From: a bacterium
Lineage (GTDB): Bacteria; Myxococcota_A; Bradymonadia; UBA7976; UBA1532
Length of the DNA stretch: 42,058 nt
NCBI GenBank assembly: GCA_030427205.1
Contig: JAUHXC010000070.1
Coordinates: 1-42,058, forward strand
Direction: 5' to 3'
In this document: one piece after another, positions 41,718 through 42,058 of the stretch
Layout: every line of letters begins with the position of its first letter
Numbering within the stretch: the first letter of the stretch is position 1
Position numbers and translations under genes: made by a program
The notes under the pieces: generated by a model
Told to the model about the DNA's origin: nothing
Databases searched by the model: none
What the model saw: the letters and a program-made list of their open reading frames with translations, nothing else

Positions 41718-42058
41718 ATGGAAGGCTTCGTCGCGTTCTGCGTTCGGCATCGTTTCGTGGTCATCTTCGGCGTCCTGCTCGTCGGCGCCCTCGGCGTTCG
41801 CGTCGCTCGGGAGTTGCCCATCGACGCTGTGCCCGACGTCACCAACGTTCAAGTCCAGGTGCTCACGAACGCGCCTGCGCTCGGCCCGGTGGAGGTCGAG
41901 CAGTACGTGACCGTGCCCGTCGAGACGGTCATGAGCGGGCTGCCACTCGTCGAAGAGGTCCGCAGCCTCTCGCGCTTCGGCCTCTCGGCCGTGACAGTCG
42001 TGTTCGAGGAAGGCACCGATATCTATTTCGCGCGGCAGATGGTGTCCGAGAGGCTCTC
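41718..42058 (+). CDS. CzcA/CusA-family RND metal efflux pump, N-terminal fragment
   Basis: Only 113 codons are inside the window. Start ATG with GAGG upstream, 9 bp after the previous stop. First membrane helix (FVVIFGVLLVGALGVRVA) and the HME-RND signature LPIDAVPDVTNVQVQVLTNAPALGPVEVEQYVTVP in outline, followed by EEVRSLSRFGLSAVTVVFEEGTDIYFAR, identify the proton-driven pump that exports divalent or monovalent metal ions across both membranes. The specificity cannot be set from this part. Confidence 0.93.
   Translation, partial: MEGFVAFCVRHRFVVIFGVLLVGALGVRVARELPIDAVPDVTNVQVQVLTNAPALGPVEVEQYVTVPVETVMSGLPLVEEVRSLSRFGLSAVTVVFEEGTDIYFARQMVSERL

Overview
The window is very GC-rich DNA with strong G/C at third codon positions. 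It looks like a chromosome segment from a myxobacterium-like (Myxococcota, former Deltaproteobacteria) organism. The support is indirect: MYXO-CTERM-like tails (Cys, hydrophobic stretch, Arg cluster), MopE-type and thrombospondin-3-type Asp-rich motifs, many secreted lipoproteins of unknown role, ECF sigma regulation and STAND-type signalling. No species can be named from the sequence alone.

Layout. (1) 1-3889, minus: a large PLD-SNF2 helicase that runs off the left edge; its ribosome-binding site lies in a perfect 10-bp inverted repeat. (2) 4193-7635, plus: a secreted protein with a MYXO-CTERM-like tail, hisS, and a small lipoprotein. (3) 7660-9596, minus: an orphan DppB/DppC-type permease pair. 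(4) 9732-11320: tRNA-Ala(CGC) with its promoter and terminators, then a roughly 1.44-kb segment flanked by a 33-bp exact copy of the tRNA 3' end and carrying only a Fic protein gene. (5) 11455-18250: housekeeping genes (ComF-like, methyltransferase, MDR reductase, PrmA, serine hydrolase, glycosyltransferase 2, 2Fe-2S ferredoxin, secreted protein). (6) 18494-22040, plus: a polytopic membrane protein fused to a MopE motif and an alkaline-phosphatase-superfamily domain with Thr at the nucleophile position, then an SH3/beta-barrel protein. (7) 22056-28777: a three-gene minus-strand operon (Cys-rich surface lipoprotein, ECF sigma factor, anti-sigma-like protein, all joined by ATGA overlaps) facing a 1320-residue CHAT protease - degenerate cyclase - STAND ATPase - TPR protein. 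(8) 28892-34873: membrane protein, TPR protein, LamG lipoprotein, valS, and a receiver-domain protein. (9) 35017-42058: an accessory region with less extreme codon use: two small unknown genes, an IS1-like transposase, an XRE-type regulator, a repeat-rich gap, then a metal-efflux locus (BlaI-type repressor, M56 protease, CzcC/CusC-, CzcB/CusB- and truncated CzcA/CusA-like proteins).

The candidate for an undescribed system is region 7. A CHAT peptidase joined to a STAND/TPR sensor lies head-to-head with an ECF sigma/anti-sigma pair. In type III-E CRISPR (Craspase), a CHAT protease cleaves a protein that restrains an ECF sigma factor. The arrangement here suggests a CRISPR-free circuit of similar logic: sensor ATPase, CHAT activation, anti-sigma cleavage, sigma release, and production of a surface protein. 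This is inference from domains and gene order. Two further points of interest are the solitary Fic gene on a tRNA-flanked mini-element and the BlaI/M56 module, whose probable operator sits exactly between the -35 and -10 boxes of the blaI promoter in front of a heavy-metal pump operon.
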